From the NCBI RefSeq assembly GCF_005166025.1, contig NZ_CP028923.1, forward strand, positions 2,916,001-2,980,000: a stretch of 64,000 bases of DNA, in the 5' to 3' direction. The position numbers and the translations under genes are program-made. Positions 15,763 through 24,644 of the stretch are shown piece by piece. The stretch is from Mangrovivirga cuniculi. GTDB lineage: Bacteria > Bacteroidota > Bacteroidia > Cytophagales > Cyclobacteriaceae. The stretch's first letter is position 1. Every line of letters starts with the position of its first letter. The notes below the pieces were generated by a model. It ran no database searches and was not told where the DNA came from. It saw only the letters and a list, made by a program, of their open reading frames with translations.

Positions 15763-16911
15763 ATGAAAATTGCAAGATTATTGTTATTATTTATCATTTC
15801 ATCAACAACATATGGACAGGAAGTAGATACACTAACTTTTTACTCAAAAGCATTTCAAGAAGTAAGAACCGTATATGTTCACAAACCAGATTTTTACAAA
15901 TATAAATCGGATTCTGTAAAGCTTCCAGTAATATATTTACTTGATGGACAACATGAATGGTTTATAAATCCGATACTTTCAGACATAAAATATTTACAAT
16001 ATACGCACGAAATCCCAAATGCAATAGTAGTTGTTGTTCCTCATAAAAACCGGAAGAAAGAATGTGGAATTGTAGATTTAAAAAAAGAATTACCCCTTGA
16101 TGCTTTCATTACGAAAGAACTTGACAAAAAGCTTTTAAAGTATAATCCAAGTAATATTAAAGTAATTATTGGTCACTCCTTTTCAGCATCATTTTCACTC
16201 TATTCATATTACAAACATCCAGACTATTACACTTCTGTAATAGCAAACACGCCACTTGATGAATTGGAGTTGTTAGTTACAAGTTTCCGAGAAAATAATA
16301 AAATTGAAAAAAGCAAAATTTTGATAAGTATAGGTGGAATATCACGAAGTAAAGACTACTATCATCGAAGAAAGTATAATGAACTAAAAATAAAGCATCC
16401 AGCCTTTTTTAATTCAATCAAAGTGTTTGAAGCCGACTATTCCGCACATAATGCTGTACCAATAGTATCAACACCAATTCTTCTAACAAGAGTATTTGAA
16501 AATTTTAGAGGTAGATTCTCGCATATTGCAAAAGTTAATGAAGAATATAAATTGATTTCTACACCCGAAAAGCCAGAAAATGAAGTTAAAAAAGTAATCG
16601 CAGCATCAAAAATTGGAAATTCTTTTTATCCAGCTGAAATAGCTGAAATTAATGGAATCGCTTCGAGATACTGGAATAGTGATTATATTGACATAACTAC
16701 AGAAATATATAAATTGGGAATACAATATTACCCTAACTATTACGAATTTTATTTATCGCTCTACGAGTTAACAGCTAATAAAGACAAAGCAAAATCAAAA
16801 GAGTATTTAGAAAAGGCAGAGTTTCTTTTGGAAACAGTTGAAAATACTTGGGAAGGAAAGAGTGAAATTCTGAAAGAAATACGAACTGAAAAAATAAAAA
16901 ACAGCTGGTAA
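15763..16911 (+). CDS. Secreted esterase-like alpha/beta hydrolase, cassette 15
   Basis: A 382-residue protein with a signal peptide (MKIARLLLLFIISSTTYGQ). Residues about 20-240 match the putative esterase/enterochelin-esterase (Fes-like) alpha/beta hydrolase family: VIYLLDGQHEWF strand, IPNAIVVVVPH, then the nucleophile elbow GHSFSAS and an AHN histidine near residue 230. The C-terminal ~100 residues are helical, with TPR-like phrases (YEFYLSLYELTANKDKAKSKEYLEKAE). A periplasmic or secreted esterase is the likely role. The TAA stop lies in the left box of its attC. Start ATG at 15763 directly begins the signal peptide. Confidence 0.75.
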   Translation: MKIARLLLLFIISSTTYGQEVDTLTFYSKAFQEVRTVYVHKPDFYKYKSDSVKLPVIYLLDGQHEWFINPILSDIKYLQYTHEIPNAIVVVVPHKNRKKECGIVDLKKELPLDAFITKELDKKLLKYNPSNIKVIIGHSFSASFSLYSYYKHPDYYTSVIANTPLDELELLVTSFRENNKIEKSKILISIGGISRSKDYYHRRKYNELKIKHPAFFNSIKVFEADYSAHNAVPIVSTPILLTRVFENFRGRFSHIAKVNEEYKLISTPEKPENEVKKVIAASKIGNSFYPAEIAEINGIASRYWNSDYIDITTEIYKLGIQYYPNYYEFYLSLYELTANKDKAKSKEYLEKAEFLLETVENTWEGKSEILKEIRTEKIKNSW

Positions 16912-17037
16912 CAGCTTATATAATTTATAGCGGAAAAATTTTTAAATTTATGTTTTTTGCTTTTAAGTAAGTTTGTTGTAAGCCGAAAAGAAAGCACTCT
17001 AAAAACCGCCAAAGGTCATATACGCAAAACATTGTCT
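16904..17037 (+). repeat. attC-like site ending cassette 15, weakened right box
   Basis: The left box is GCTGGTAAC. Arms gcttatataatttatagcgg and ccgccaaaggtcatata pair. The right box reads acATTGTCT where GTTGTCT would be expected. The left box does not match its own cassette start (GTTAGCAAGC) but perfectly complements the start of cassette 12 (GTTACCAGC), hinting at past exchange. Confidence 0.7.
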
Positions 17038-17043
17038 TTAATT

Positions 17044-17481
17044 ATGCTAAATGATAAAGAAAAACATTTGATAAATTCCTTTGAAGGTAATAACAACCTT
17101 AAAAAATGGATAAAATCAATTAAAGAGTCTAACAACCCTTTTTTTCTCAAAGAAAGTGCTGAGACATACAACTGGGATGACGGATTTGAACTTCCCTCAA
17201 TTATTGCAAATCATCCATATTGTGATAAAGGAACAGCTCTAACTTTGTTTTGGTTAGCGGAGGGTATTGTTTATCATAAAGGAGAAATAGCGAAGGATGA
17301 ATACAATGGAGATTGGGTTAATTTTTGCGAAATGATTGGAGACAAATTAATAAATGAAACTTATAAGGAAGGCGCAGTTAGTTTCAATCCTGGACTAAGC
17401 AGGGTGTCAATATATAAATATAAAAAGTGTGGAATTCCAGAAGCACCTTATAAACCGGTAGAAGGAGTAAAAAACAGATAA
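17044..17481 (+). CDS. DUF4274 protein, cassette 16
   Basis: A 145-residue protein that matches the DUF4274 family: NYNWDDG-like phrase (TYNWDDGFELP), IIANHPYCDKGTALTLFWLAEG, and a C-terminal helix. DUF4274 proteins are small and cytoplasmic, and often sit among polymorphic-toxin immunity genes; no biochemical role is established. ATG at 17044 is chosen because the frame open upstream runs through the attC palindrome. The stop codon lies in the next attC left box (AGATAAC). Confidence 0.75.
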   Translation: MLNDKEKHLINSFEGNNNLKKWIKSIKESNNPFFLKESAETYNWDDGFELPSIIANHPYCDKGTALTLFWLAEGIVYHKGEIAKDEYNGDWVNFCEMIGDKLINETYKEGAVSFNPGLSRVSIYKYKKCGIPEAPYKPVEGVKNR

Positions 17482-17539
17482 CAATGTATTACAAATCATG
17501 ACTCCTTTCAAGCTACGCTTGTTATTTTAATTGTTGAAC
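17476..17539 (+). repeat. Short degenerate attC-like site ending cassette 16
   Basis: The left box AGATAAC agrees with the complement of the damaged cassette 16 start ATTGTCT except at two positions. Weak arms aacaatgtattacaaa / aaaataacaagc are visible over about 64 bp. The right box GTTGAAC precedes the next gene. Confidence 0.5.
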
Positions 17540-17552
17540 ACACAGTAAAAAA

Positions 17553-17993
17553 ATGAGTAGATATTTTTCAAATAGTAGAAAAGCCAGATATTCGAATGGA
17601 CGAACGAACCTGATTGCAATAATAGTCCTCACAGCCATATTAAGTGGTATTCTACTCTATTTCACGAACGAAAGACAAAACAAACAAGTTCTTTACTCCT
17701 ACTGCGGTGATTTTGGTTTTTATGGAAAGTCACTTGTCTTAATGAAAGACAGTACTTTCCGTTTCAGTTATCATGGTTGTAGCCAGGCGAATGGATTTAT
17801 AGCAGGAAACTGGAATACAAATGGCAGGTTTTTAATCCTTTTACCAAAACAGACAAATGAACTCCTTGATAAAAAATACCAATTAAAGGATAACGAACTA
17901 ATACCAATAAATAAACCAGAAGAGGATAAATTCACGCTTTGCAAGTATTATAAAAGCAAGTGGGAACGAAGTACCAAAATTAAGATCCCATAA
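17553..17993 (+). CDS. Membrane-anchored hypothetical protein, cassette 17
   Basis: A 146-residue protein with one membrane span near the N-terminus (LIAIIVLTAILSGILLYF, residues about 20-38) after a basic cytoplasmic start, then an extracytoplasmic domain. The pattern YCGDFGFYGKSLVLMKDSTFRFSYHGCSQANGFIAGNW (two cysteines and a closing G-x-W) resembles small lipocalin-like or copper-resistance-like barrels seen in Bacteroidota, but this is not certain. It is located in the decaying distal part of the array. Confidence 0.55.
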   Translation: MSRYFSNSRKARYSNGRTNLIAIIVLTAILSGILLYFTNERQNKQVLYSYCGDFGFYGKSLVLMKDSTFRFSYHGCSQANGFIAGNWNTNGRFLILLPKQTNELLDKKYQLKDNELIPINKPEEDKFTLCKYYKSKWERSTKIKIP

Positions 17994-17995
17994 AA

Positions 17996-18064
17996 CAATA
18001 ACAGCTTTTTGATTTTAAATTGAGGCTATTATTTTTGGATATCGTGCATTTTTTTCTGTTGATA
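17996..18064 (+). repeat. Remnant of a family-B attC
   Basis: Text such as ttttaaattgaggctatta and tttttggatatcgtgcat matches the apical half of the family-B sites (7489-7615 and 8851-8975) with many changes. The right stem (ggacacatagcc) is missing. The left box CAATAAC and a following GTTGATA are the only box-like parts. Confidence 0.5.
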
Positions 18065-18095
18065 AATAACCTGAAGGAAATAAAATCAATAAAAT

Positions 18096-18884
18096 GTGAG
18101 TCTAAACGTATTAACAAAACCACTATTTATTTTTTCATTAGGGATATTGCTATTAAATGATCTTTATCTCAAATACGAATATTCAAATTTCTGGACAGGT
18201 AAATTTTCTGACCTTTCCGGACTTTTTTTGTTCCCTTATTTTTTATCTTCTCTTCGCATCAAATGGACGAAAGAAATTTACATAGGAACGGCGATATTAT
18301 TTATTTTCTGGAAATCTGAGTTGTCTCAACACATTATTGATTGGTTTCAGCAGAATGGAATCGGTGTTAGCCGAATTGTTGATTATTCAGACTTATTTGC
18401 ACTTCTTATTTTACCATTTTCTTATATCTATTTTAAAAAGCACATTGATGCCAATAAAAATATTCGCAAATCATTAGCAATACCAATAGTCGCGATTAGT
18501 ATCTTTTCGTTTTGGGCAACGACTTTACCCAGGGAACAGGTCAAAATAGATTTTAAAATGAATCAAATATACCACATAAATAAGCCTAAATCAGAAATAC
18601 TGGAATCGTTAAGTGCAGGACATCCATATAGTGAAAACCCGGACAAGAATTTAATTGATAGCCTTTTTTATATAAACTTTGATTTGATTGAAGATTACCG
18701 AGCTGATATTACTGTTTTATCTACCATTGTCTCAATAGATTCAAATAGAACTATAATAAAACTTGATTCTGTTTTATATGGTGAAATAACGGGCAATCTG
18801 GTAACAGGAGTTAAAAAAAGCTATTTGGAACACTTTAGATCATTGGACAAAAATGACTTTAAGGAACTTTTGATAAAACAGTAA
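18096..18884 (+). CDS. Polytopic membrane protein of unknown function
   Basis: A 262-residue protein starting at GTG (18096). The first ~150 residues contain about four to five hydrophobic spans (LFIFSLGILLLNDLYL, LFLFPYFLSSL, IGTAILFIFW, LFALLILPFSYIYF, IPIVAISIFSFWAT), followed by a soluble C-terminal domain with short strands. No family was recognised. It is probably the content of cassette 18, but flanking boxes are too decayed to define its ends. Confidence 0.55.
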   Translation: MSLNVLTKPLFIFSLGILLLNDLYLKYEYSNFWTGKFSDLSGLFLFPYFLSSLRIKWTKEIYIGTAILFIFWKSELSQHIIDWFQQNGIGVSRIVDYSDLFALLILPFSYIYFKKHIDANKNIRKSLAIPIVAISIFSFWATTLPREQVKIDFKMNQIYHINKPKSEILESLSAGHPYSENPDKNLIDSLFYINFDLIEDYRADITVLSTIVSIDSNRTIIKLDSVLYGEITGNLVTGVKKSYLEHFRSLDKNDFKELLIKQ

Positions 18885-18970
18885 TATCTCCGATCAAAAA
18901 TGAAGAATCACTGAAAGATGTTTATTTTGATAATAAAAGTATCCACGACAACTACTAATTAAATAACCTA

Positions 18971-19047
18971 CTACCAATATTGTATAAGTTACTTCCCCTA
19001 ATCTCAAGAGTTGAGAGTAGATGCTTAATCTTGAAGTCATTGATAAT
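18971..19047 (+). repeat. Possible decayed attC remnant
   Basis: The text accaatattgtataagtta ... gcttaatcttgaagtcattg forms an imperfect stem (caat / attg outer boxes where AAC / GTT would be expected), with a central hairpin ctcaagagttgag. It sits between two genes, where a cassette boundary would be expected. Confidence 0.3.
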
Positions 19048-19060
19048 TAAAAAACACTAA

Positions 19061-19432
19061 ATGAAAAATAAAGTAAATCTTTGGTTGACACTTGCGGGAA
19101 TAATAATCGGGGCAATATCCTATTGGAGAATACCTTACGATGAGTTGAATTTATCAGAAAGCAATCTCTGGCTCATTGTTGGTACCGGAACTTTAATAGG
19201 ATCTGTATTTTCAACCTTACTTTTTGATCAAAAGCCATGGAAAATCGCACTTCTAGTTACTCTTGGAGTCATTCTATCAATAATTCTTAGAATAATTTAC
19301 GATGTGACATTTTGGGATCCATCATCACATAACTTTGCACCATTTGAAGTTATATTTTGCATTTTTCAGTCTTTACCCACAGCTCTTATTGGTGCTTATT
19401 TAGCTATGGCCATTAAAAAATTAAGAAAATAA
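19061..19432 (+). CDS. Small membrane protein
   Basis: A 123-residue protein with four predicted spans (LWLTLAGIIIGAISYW, LWLIVGTGTLIGSVFSTLL, IALLVTLGVILSIILRIIY, VIFCIFQSLPTALIGAYLAMAI) and a basic tail. The layout is like many small uncharacterised inner-membrane proteins. No family was recognised. It lies in the distal, decaying part of the cassette array. Confidence 0.55.
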   Translation: MKNKVNLWLTLAGIIIGAISYWRIPYDELNLSESNLWLIVGTGTLIGSVFSTLLFDQKPWKIALLVTLGVILSIILRIIYDVTFWDPSSHNFAPFEVIFCIFQSLPTALIGAYLAMAIKKLRK

Positions 19433-19493
19433 CTATTTCAACAATTTAAATACCACATTGCCAGGCTTTACAACTGTAACAGCATTCAAAAAT

Positions 19494-20276
19494 ATGAGAC
19501 AAATAATATTTACTTTAATCGTAATCTCAATAATAATCGGATGTGATTCGAAACCATCCGGACAACGAAATTTTGAAAGTAAATCAATCCCTGAAGAAAC
19601 TGGTAGAAATGAAAAGCCAGATAAAGAATACCCCTTTCAGTTCCCTGAATTACCAGAAAATGGCTTTGTAATAAAACCAAAAATTTACTCTGTTAAGTTT
19701 AGATCAAGGAGCCTTTACAAATCAGACTCAATCGAATTTGATGTATATGCTGAAATCGATACAACAGGAAATGGTCAAATAAAGCAAATAACTTTCTATC
19801 ATGACGAAGATTCTTTTGATATAAGATATTTTAATTATCCTATATTTAGTATTGAGGATATTGTGAACTTTGAAAAGGGTCCTAAGGTCTATTTTGAAGA
19901 CTATAATTTTGATGATTTCCCGGATGTAGCAATTCACAACAGGGAAGCAAGTGGTGTAAAGAATCAGATGTATACTGTTTACTTATACAATAGTGAAAGG
20001 AATAAATACTATAAAAATAAGTTTCTCTCAAAAGTCGTTAATCCATCTATAGATTACGAATCAAAAACCCTGACTACTTTCGGACAAGGAGGTATGGCAA
20101 GCCAGATATATTCTAAAAAATTATATAGATGGAATAACGGAGATTTCGAACTTATCAAATATGAAAACCAAACTTATTCAGACTCTTTGAATCGTTTTAT
20201 TCGGACTACAAAGACACTTGAAGATTCAGGTTGGACTGTCAAAGTTGATACATTAAAAGATGAGTTGACCCGGTAA
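19494..20276 (+). CDS. Lipoprotein, XAC2610-like
   Basis: A 260-residue lipoprotein. The lipobox IIGC places the lipidated cysteine at about residue 17 of MRQIIFTLIVISIIIGC. The central part contains FEDYNFDDFPDVAIHN, an Asp-rich loop like the calcium-binding DxNxDxxxD signature of FG-GAP or XAC2610-related proteins, then a Y..YLYN segment and a C-terminal strand region, which supports that family. ATG at 19494 is chosen over TTG at 19458 because it gives a compact signal peptide. It is the last gene that can be ascribed to the array. Confidence 0.6.
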   Translation: MRQIIFTLIVISIIIGCDSKPSGQRNFESKSIPEETGRNEKPDKEYPFQFPELPENGFVIKPKIYSVKFRSRSLYKSDSIEFDVYAEIDTTGNGQIKQITFYHDEDSFDIRYFNYPIFSIEDIVNFEKGPKVYFEDYNFDDFPDVAIHNREASGVKNQMYTVYLYNSERNKYYKNKFLSKVVNPSIDYESKTLTTFGQGGMASQIYSKKLYRWNNGDFELIKYENQTYSDSLNRFIRTTKTLEDSGWTVKVDTLKDELTR

Positions 20277-20579
20277 TATTTTGATAGTATTCACCTTGAT
20301 CTTAATGAGATAATCATATAGCTGAACAATTAAGGACAGACAAATATTCCCGAATTCACTTTTTCAATCAAAAAGAACATGAAAATTTAAATACGAGTAA
20401 CCAAATGGTATATAAAAGACCATAAATTGCTCCTTAAATAGAATAGGATAATTATCCGGGATTTAGGAAAGTTAGTCCCAAGTGTTTAATTTCAAATAAG
20501 GTGAAGCTTTGTAGGATACAAAGATTAGTAATTCATAACCTTCGCTTTTTGTAGCAAAAAGTTACCAAGAATTATAAAA
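20277..20579. other. Intergenic gap at the distal end of the array
   Basis: These 303 bp are AT-rich, with no gene, no convincing palindrome and no attC box pair. The array cannot be followed past here. Confidence 0.5.
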
Positions 20580-20993
20580 ATGAATGATAATCAGAATAAC
20601 CCATTTGAAGACTCAGCGCTAACTACCATTTTAGTGGTGTCTGATATCGACCAATCCAAAGCTTTCTATGTAGATGTATTAGGGGCAAAAATATTTCGTA
20701 AATACGGGGGTGATTCATTGGTCTTGGAGTTTTTGGGGAATTGGATTTTACTGGTGACCCCGGGAGGCCCAACAGAGGATAAACCCGACACTCATTTTGT
20801 AGTCCCTGTGAATAAAGATAAGGTAAGTCATTCTTATACCATTCGAGTGAAAGACTGCAATAAGTCCTACGAAATATTAAAAGATAAAGGAGCAGACTTC
20901 ATAACACCTCCCTTTACCCGGGGAGCGGAAACCCGATGTTTCTTTCGGGATCCTGATGGCCATTTATTTGAGATAAGTGAATACAGAGGATAA
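20580..20993 (+). CDS. VOC (glyoxalase/dioxygenase fold) family protein
   Basis: A 137-residue protein of the vicinal-oxygen-chelate fold: two beta-alpha-beta-beta-beta modules, seen as TTILVVSDIDQSKAFYVDVLGAKIF (start of module one) and HSYTIRVKDCNKSYEILKDKGADFITPPF...CFFRDPDGHLFEISE (module two). The closing FRDPDGH-x-F-E motif supplies a typical metal-ligand glutamate. Members include glyoxalase I, fosfomycin or bleomycin resistance proteins and dioxygenases; the substrate is unknown. It is the first gene after the cassette array and has no cassette boxes. Confidence 0.8.
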   Translation: MNDNQNNPFEDSALTTILVVSDIDQSKAFYVDVLGAKIFRKYGGDSLVLEFLGNWILLVTPGGPTEDKPDTHFVVPVNKDKVSHSYTIRVKDCNKSYEILKDKGADFITPPFTRGAETRCFFRDPDGHLFEISEYRG

Positions 20994-21224
20994 TAAAAAA
21001 ACACTGTTGCTAGTCTCAGAATAAGGCAGACAAAACTCTACACATATACTTTTCAATTCATATATGCGATAAGGTGACAACTAAAAGACCAGCCCAAATC
21101 ACATGCATTAATTAACCAATATCTACTTATTTTCCTGAAAAGTTATTCTTTAAAATCAGATTGACTTTAAAATTGAAGGGTTTGAAAAAATTATTATATA
21201 TTAGTGATCATCAACTACACAACT

Positions 21225-23207
21225 ATGAAATACATCCTACCAGCCCTTTTATTATTCACCTTATTTTCATGTGACGATAAGGAAGCAACACCCAAATATG
21301 AAACTCAAAATTACACCATCCTCTTTGGTGATAAGGAAGCAGGTTATTTCAATAGTTCAAAAACAGAAGACGGGAAGTACAATTTTGTTTATGAATTTAA
21401 CGATCGCGGACGAGGTCCCCACCTGGAAGAAACTGTCATACTTAACGACTAGGGAATGATTAAATCTTTGGAGGTTCAGGGTCATAATTATCTGAAAGAC
21501 ACGGTAGCTGAAAGCTTTAAGATTAAAAATGGCAAGGCCAGTTGGGAAAGTAACTCCGAAACCGGACAAACGGAAAGTAAGAATGCCTTTTATATTGGGA
21601 TCAATAGTACCCCGGGAAGTTGGGAACTATTGGTAAGAAAGTTATTAGAAGCCAATTCCGTTGACCTCTACCCGAATGGTAATACCAAATTGACTTCGGT
21701 TTCTGATCATTCAATTGGTGATACCCTCCAATTAAAGTTAGTTGAATTTGTCGGCATATCATTTGAGCCCAGCTATGTTTGGTTTGATGAAGACAATAGA
21801 TTTTTCGCTTCCCCATCTTCGTGGCTTACTACTATAAGAAAAGGATATGAATCAATCGGCTCTCACCTATATAAGCTGCAAACTGCAAAGCAAAAAGAAA
21901 ATTATAAAAGAATAGCAGATGAGCTTACTACCCAGCCAAAAGGAAAACTGGTAATCAAAAATGTCAATGTCTTTAATTCTGAAGACGGCTCAATGATGGA
22001 AAATAAAACTGTTATTGTTAACGGCAATACAATTGAACAAGTAACGGATGATGCTGATGTGGAAGAAAATGCTATGATAATTGACGGTAGTGGTAAAACA
22101 CTAATGCCAGGTTTATTCGATATGCATGGTCACCTATCCCGATCAGACGGTATTTTAAATCTTGCAGGAGGTGTTACTTCTGTACGGGACATGGCAAATA
22201 ATTTTGAGCTTCCCACTGTCAGAGATGAGTTTAATAAAAACACCGTGTTAGGTCCAAGGATTTTAATAATGAGTGGTTTTATCGATCAGGCAGGTCCTTA
22301 TGCCGGTCCGACCGGTAAAATAGTGAAATCACTGGAAGAAGGATTAGAAGCTATACAGTTTTATCATGACCGGGGCTATCAGCAAATAAAATTGTATAGT
22401 TCTATTGATCCATCATGGGTGAAACCGATGGCAGAAAAAACTCATGAACTCGGCATGCGATTAAGTGGACATATTCCCTCCTACATGATTGCTGAACAGG
22501 CGATAAATGATGGATATGATGAAATCCAGCATATCAATATGATTGCCTTAAACTTCCTTGGTGACACCATTGATACCCGAACTCCGTTACGTTTTTCCAT
22601 GCCGGGAAAATATGCTCATCAGATTGATATTGAAGGAGAAGAATTTCAGAAACTGGTTAAGCTTCTAAAAGAAAAAGATATAGTGATCGATCCAACAGTC
22701 TCGATTTTCGAAGGAATGCTTACCTCTAAGGCCGGTGAGCCCAATCCAAGTTTTGACACCATTTTAGACAGATTGCCTATTCAAGTAAAGAGAGCTTTCT
22801 ATTCCGGTGGATTACCGATGACTGATGAAGAACGTCCGGTATATAAAAAGTCTTATGAACACATGTTAAAGATGGTAAAAGCGCTTCACGATGCCGGTAT
22901 ACGCCTCGTTGCCGGAACTGATTCGATGGTTGGCTTTGGCTTACATAAAGAATTAGAAAACTATGTAAGAGCTGGTATTTCTGTTGGCGACGTATTACAA
23001 ATTGCTACAGTCAATGCCGCGAATATTACCGGTAATGATAATCTTGGAGTTATAAAGGAAGGCTATCTCGCCGATATGATCATCATAGATGGAAATCCCC
23101 TGGAAGATATTAGCAACATTCGAAGAATAGAAACGACAATTAAGGATGGTAAAGTCTATGATTGCAGTAAGCTTTATGAAGCAGTCGGTGTAGCACATTT
23201 TAAATAG
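21225..23207 (+). pseudogene. Amidohydrolase lipoprotein interrupted by an in-frame TAG
   Basis: A metal-dependent amidohydrolase of about 660 residues. A lipoprotein signal (MKYILPALLLFTLFSC) begins at 21225. After about 75 residues a TAG (21450-21452) interrupts the frame, and the same frame continues directly with GMIKSLEVQGHNYL, so one substitution (for example AAG to TAG) explains the break. The downstream part holds the metal-binding DMHGHL (HxH), a conserved HIP-SY region with a later EIQHINM histidine, and the GTDSMV aspartate, the imidazolonepropionase-like subgroup. The N-terminal beta domain precedes the barrel. It could be a true nonsense mutation, readthrough or an error; translation could restart at 21456 without export. 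Confidence 0.75.
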
Positions 23208-23277
23208 GAAAACAACCGGAGCATTAAATAGAGGATATATCTTAAAAACAAAATATTCTAAATCTTTTATTACAGTA

Positions 23278-23667
23278 ATGAAAAACTATCTATTAATATT
23301 AATTCTATCGACCCTATTAGGATGCCAATCAGATCAGGAAAAATCAATAGCTGAAAATCAAATGGAAAAGCAGACAATCTCTGAATTTGAATCAAATAAT
23401 AGCGAAATATCCCGAGCGATAGAAAAAATCGCCTTAGAGTTATCAGAGGATGAGTTAGACAGCTTCTATGTGAGTGAAATCGACCAATCACCAGACTCTA
23501 TAAAGATAATCCTTTACCATTACAAACTGATCTCGAAATTAAATTCAAAGGATCAGAGTGATAATGAATGGGTTGTGCTTCCTCCGTATAGCGCTATGCC
23601 CGAATGGGTCAAACAATATAAATATTCGATAGAGGAAGACGACTTAAGTAAAAATCCTATTAAATAG
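23278..23667 (+). CDS. Lipoprotein of unknown function
   Basis: A 129-residue lipoprotein with the lipobox LLGC (MKNYLLILILSTLLGC, Cys16). The mature part is acidic, with a helical stretch (EFESNNSEISRAIEKIALELSEDELDSF), then strand-like text and Tyr/Trp-rich motifs (WVVLPPYSAMPEWVKQYKYS). No family was recognised. It follows the broken amidohydrolase by about 70 bp. Confidence 0.55.
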   Translation: MKNYLLILILSTLLGCQSDQEKSIAENQMEKQTISEFESNNSEISRAIEKIALELSEDELDSFYVSEIDQSPDSIKIILYHYKLISKLNSKDQSDNEWVVLPPYSAMPEWVKQYKYSIEEDDLSKNPIK

Positions 23668-23759
23668 TTCTTTTACTTACATAAGAGAATAAGGGCCTGT
23701 GGCAAGGATTTTATTTTTTCCAAAAGGCTCAAAACATCCATAATATTATTTGTATTTAC

Positions 23760-24266
23760 ATGAAAAATTTTGATTTTAAAAAACGAAACCTGTCATCAGG
23801 CCCTCACCTACTCGGATTACTTCTAGTAGTGGCAGGTATATTTGTTTTGGTCAGTCCTTCCTTTCTGGAAAGTGGAAGTTCAACTGAAACAATATTAGCT
23901 GTAGGAATAGGAACATTGTTTATAGGCCTTTTAATTATCTCTTCTTATGGTGGAATAGTTATTGATCTTTCTCAAAAGAGGTTTAAAGAGTATTTATCAA
24001 TTGGCGGTTACAAATTTGGAGAATGGACGGAACTACCTGAAATATTAAAAATAAAGGTGATTTCAAACAGCTACATAAATAGCAATACACCTAATGGAAT
24101 AAGCCCGACTTTTTCAGGAAAAGTAACCGACTTCAAAACGCTCATTTACTCAAATTCCTCCAAACCAGTATTTTCATTTAAGTACTCAAATGCGGATGAT
24201 GCAGTCAAAAATGCAAGGCACCTGGCTAATGATCTGAATGCTGACTTGGTTATAAATGTTAAATAA
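23760..24266 (+). CDS. Membrane protein of unknown function
   Basis: A 168-residue protein with two adjacent membrane spans (HLLGLLLVVAGIFVLVSP, residues about 16-34, and ILAVGIGTLFIGLLIISSYGGIV, about 45-68). A cytoplasmic C-terminal domain follows, starting IDLSQKRFKEYLSIGGYKFGEW, and resembling small PH-like tails of Bacteroidota membrane proteins. No enzymatic motif is present. Confidence 0.55.
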   Translation: MKNFDFKKRNLSSGPHLLGLLLVVAGIFVLVSPSFLESGSSTETILAVGIGTLFIGLLIISSYGGIVIDLSQKRFKEYLSIGGYKFGEWTELPEILKIKVISNSYINSNTPNGISPTFSGKVTDFKTLIYSNSSKPVFSFKYSNADDAVKNARHLANDLNADLVINVK

Positions 24267-24644
24267 ACAAACTGGAATTTATTACTTGAATAGTATTGAT
24301 ATATGTTAAATATACCATATATAATGACAGTGAATTTCAAAATAAAACAACGAAACAGCGAAAGTTCTATTCGTTGTTTCTGAAAATTTAATTTTACATA
24401 CAAAAATCTTATTCCGGGTTAAAGAATTATCTTTCTATCTGCTTGAACATATCCTATCCCGTCAGTAATCTAATCGTCACAAATATGGCTCGTACCATTC
24501 GTAACAGTCAGATACCGTTTACATGGCAGTATGTAATACTGAAAAGGTTTAAGATTGGATTTTAAAAAGCTACTTTCGATTTTTATTAAAATATGAATAA
24601 CCAAAAAAACAACCTTAAATAAGTAATTTTCAAAAGAATAAATC
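24267..24644. other. Intergenic gap before the ABC module
   Basis: 378 bp without a gene. It holds a 10-bp inverted repeat (aaacaacgaa 24345-24354 / ttcgttgttt 24370-24379, loop 15) that may end the previous transcript, and a taccgtttac word (24513-24522) that recurs inverted at 29521-29530 on the other side of the ABC module. Confidence 0.45.

Larger units (their letters stand above)
2624..20276 (+). mobile_element. Integron-like cassette array with its recombinase
   Basis: From 3889 onward the DNA is a head-to-tail series of units of 0.47-2.1 kb. Each starts with GTT, carries zero to two genes on the + strand, and ends in a long imperfect palindrome whose left box ends in AAC. Matches between a unit's start and its own end (revcomp) are: unit 1 9 of 9, unit 2 9 of 9, unit 3 10 of 10, unit 4 10 of 10, units 5, 6 and 9 9 of 9, units 8, 10 and 13 10 of 10, unit 11 8 of 8, unit 7 7 of 7, unit 12 8 of 9. 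Boundaries are clear to 15.74 kb and decay after about 17.5 kb; the end near 20.28 kb is approximate. Confidence 0.85.
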
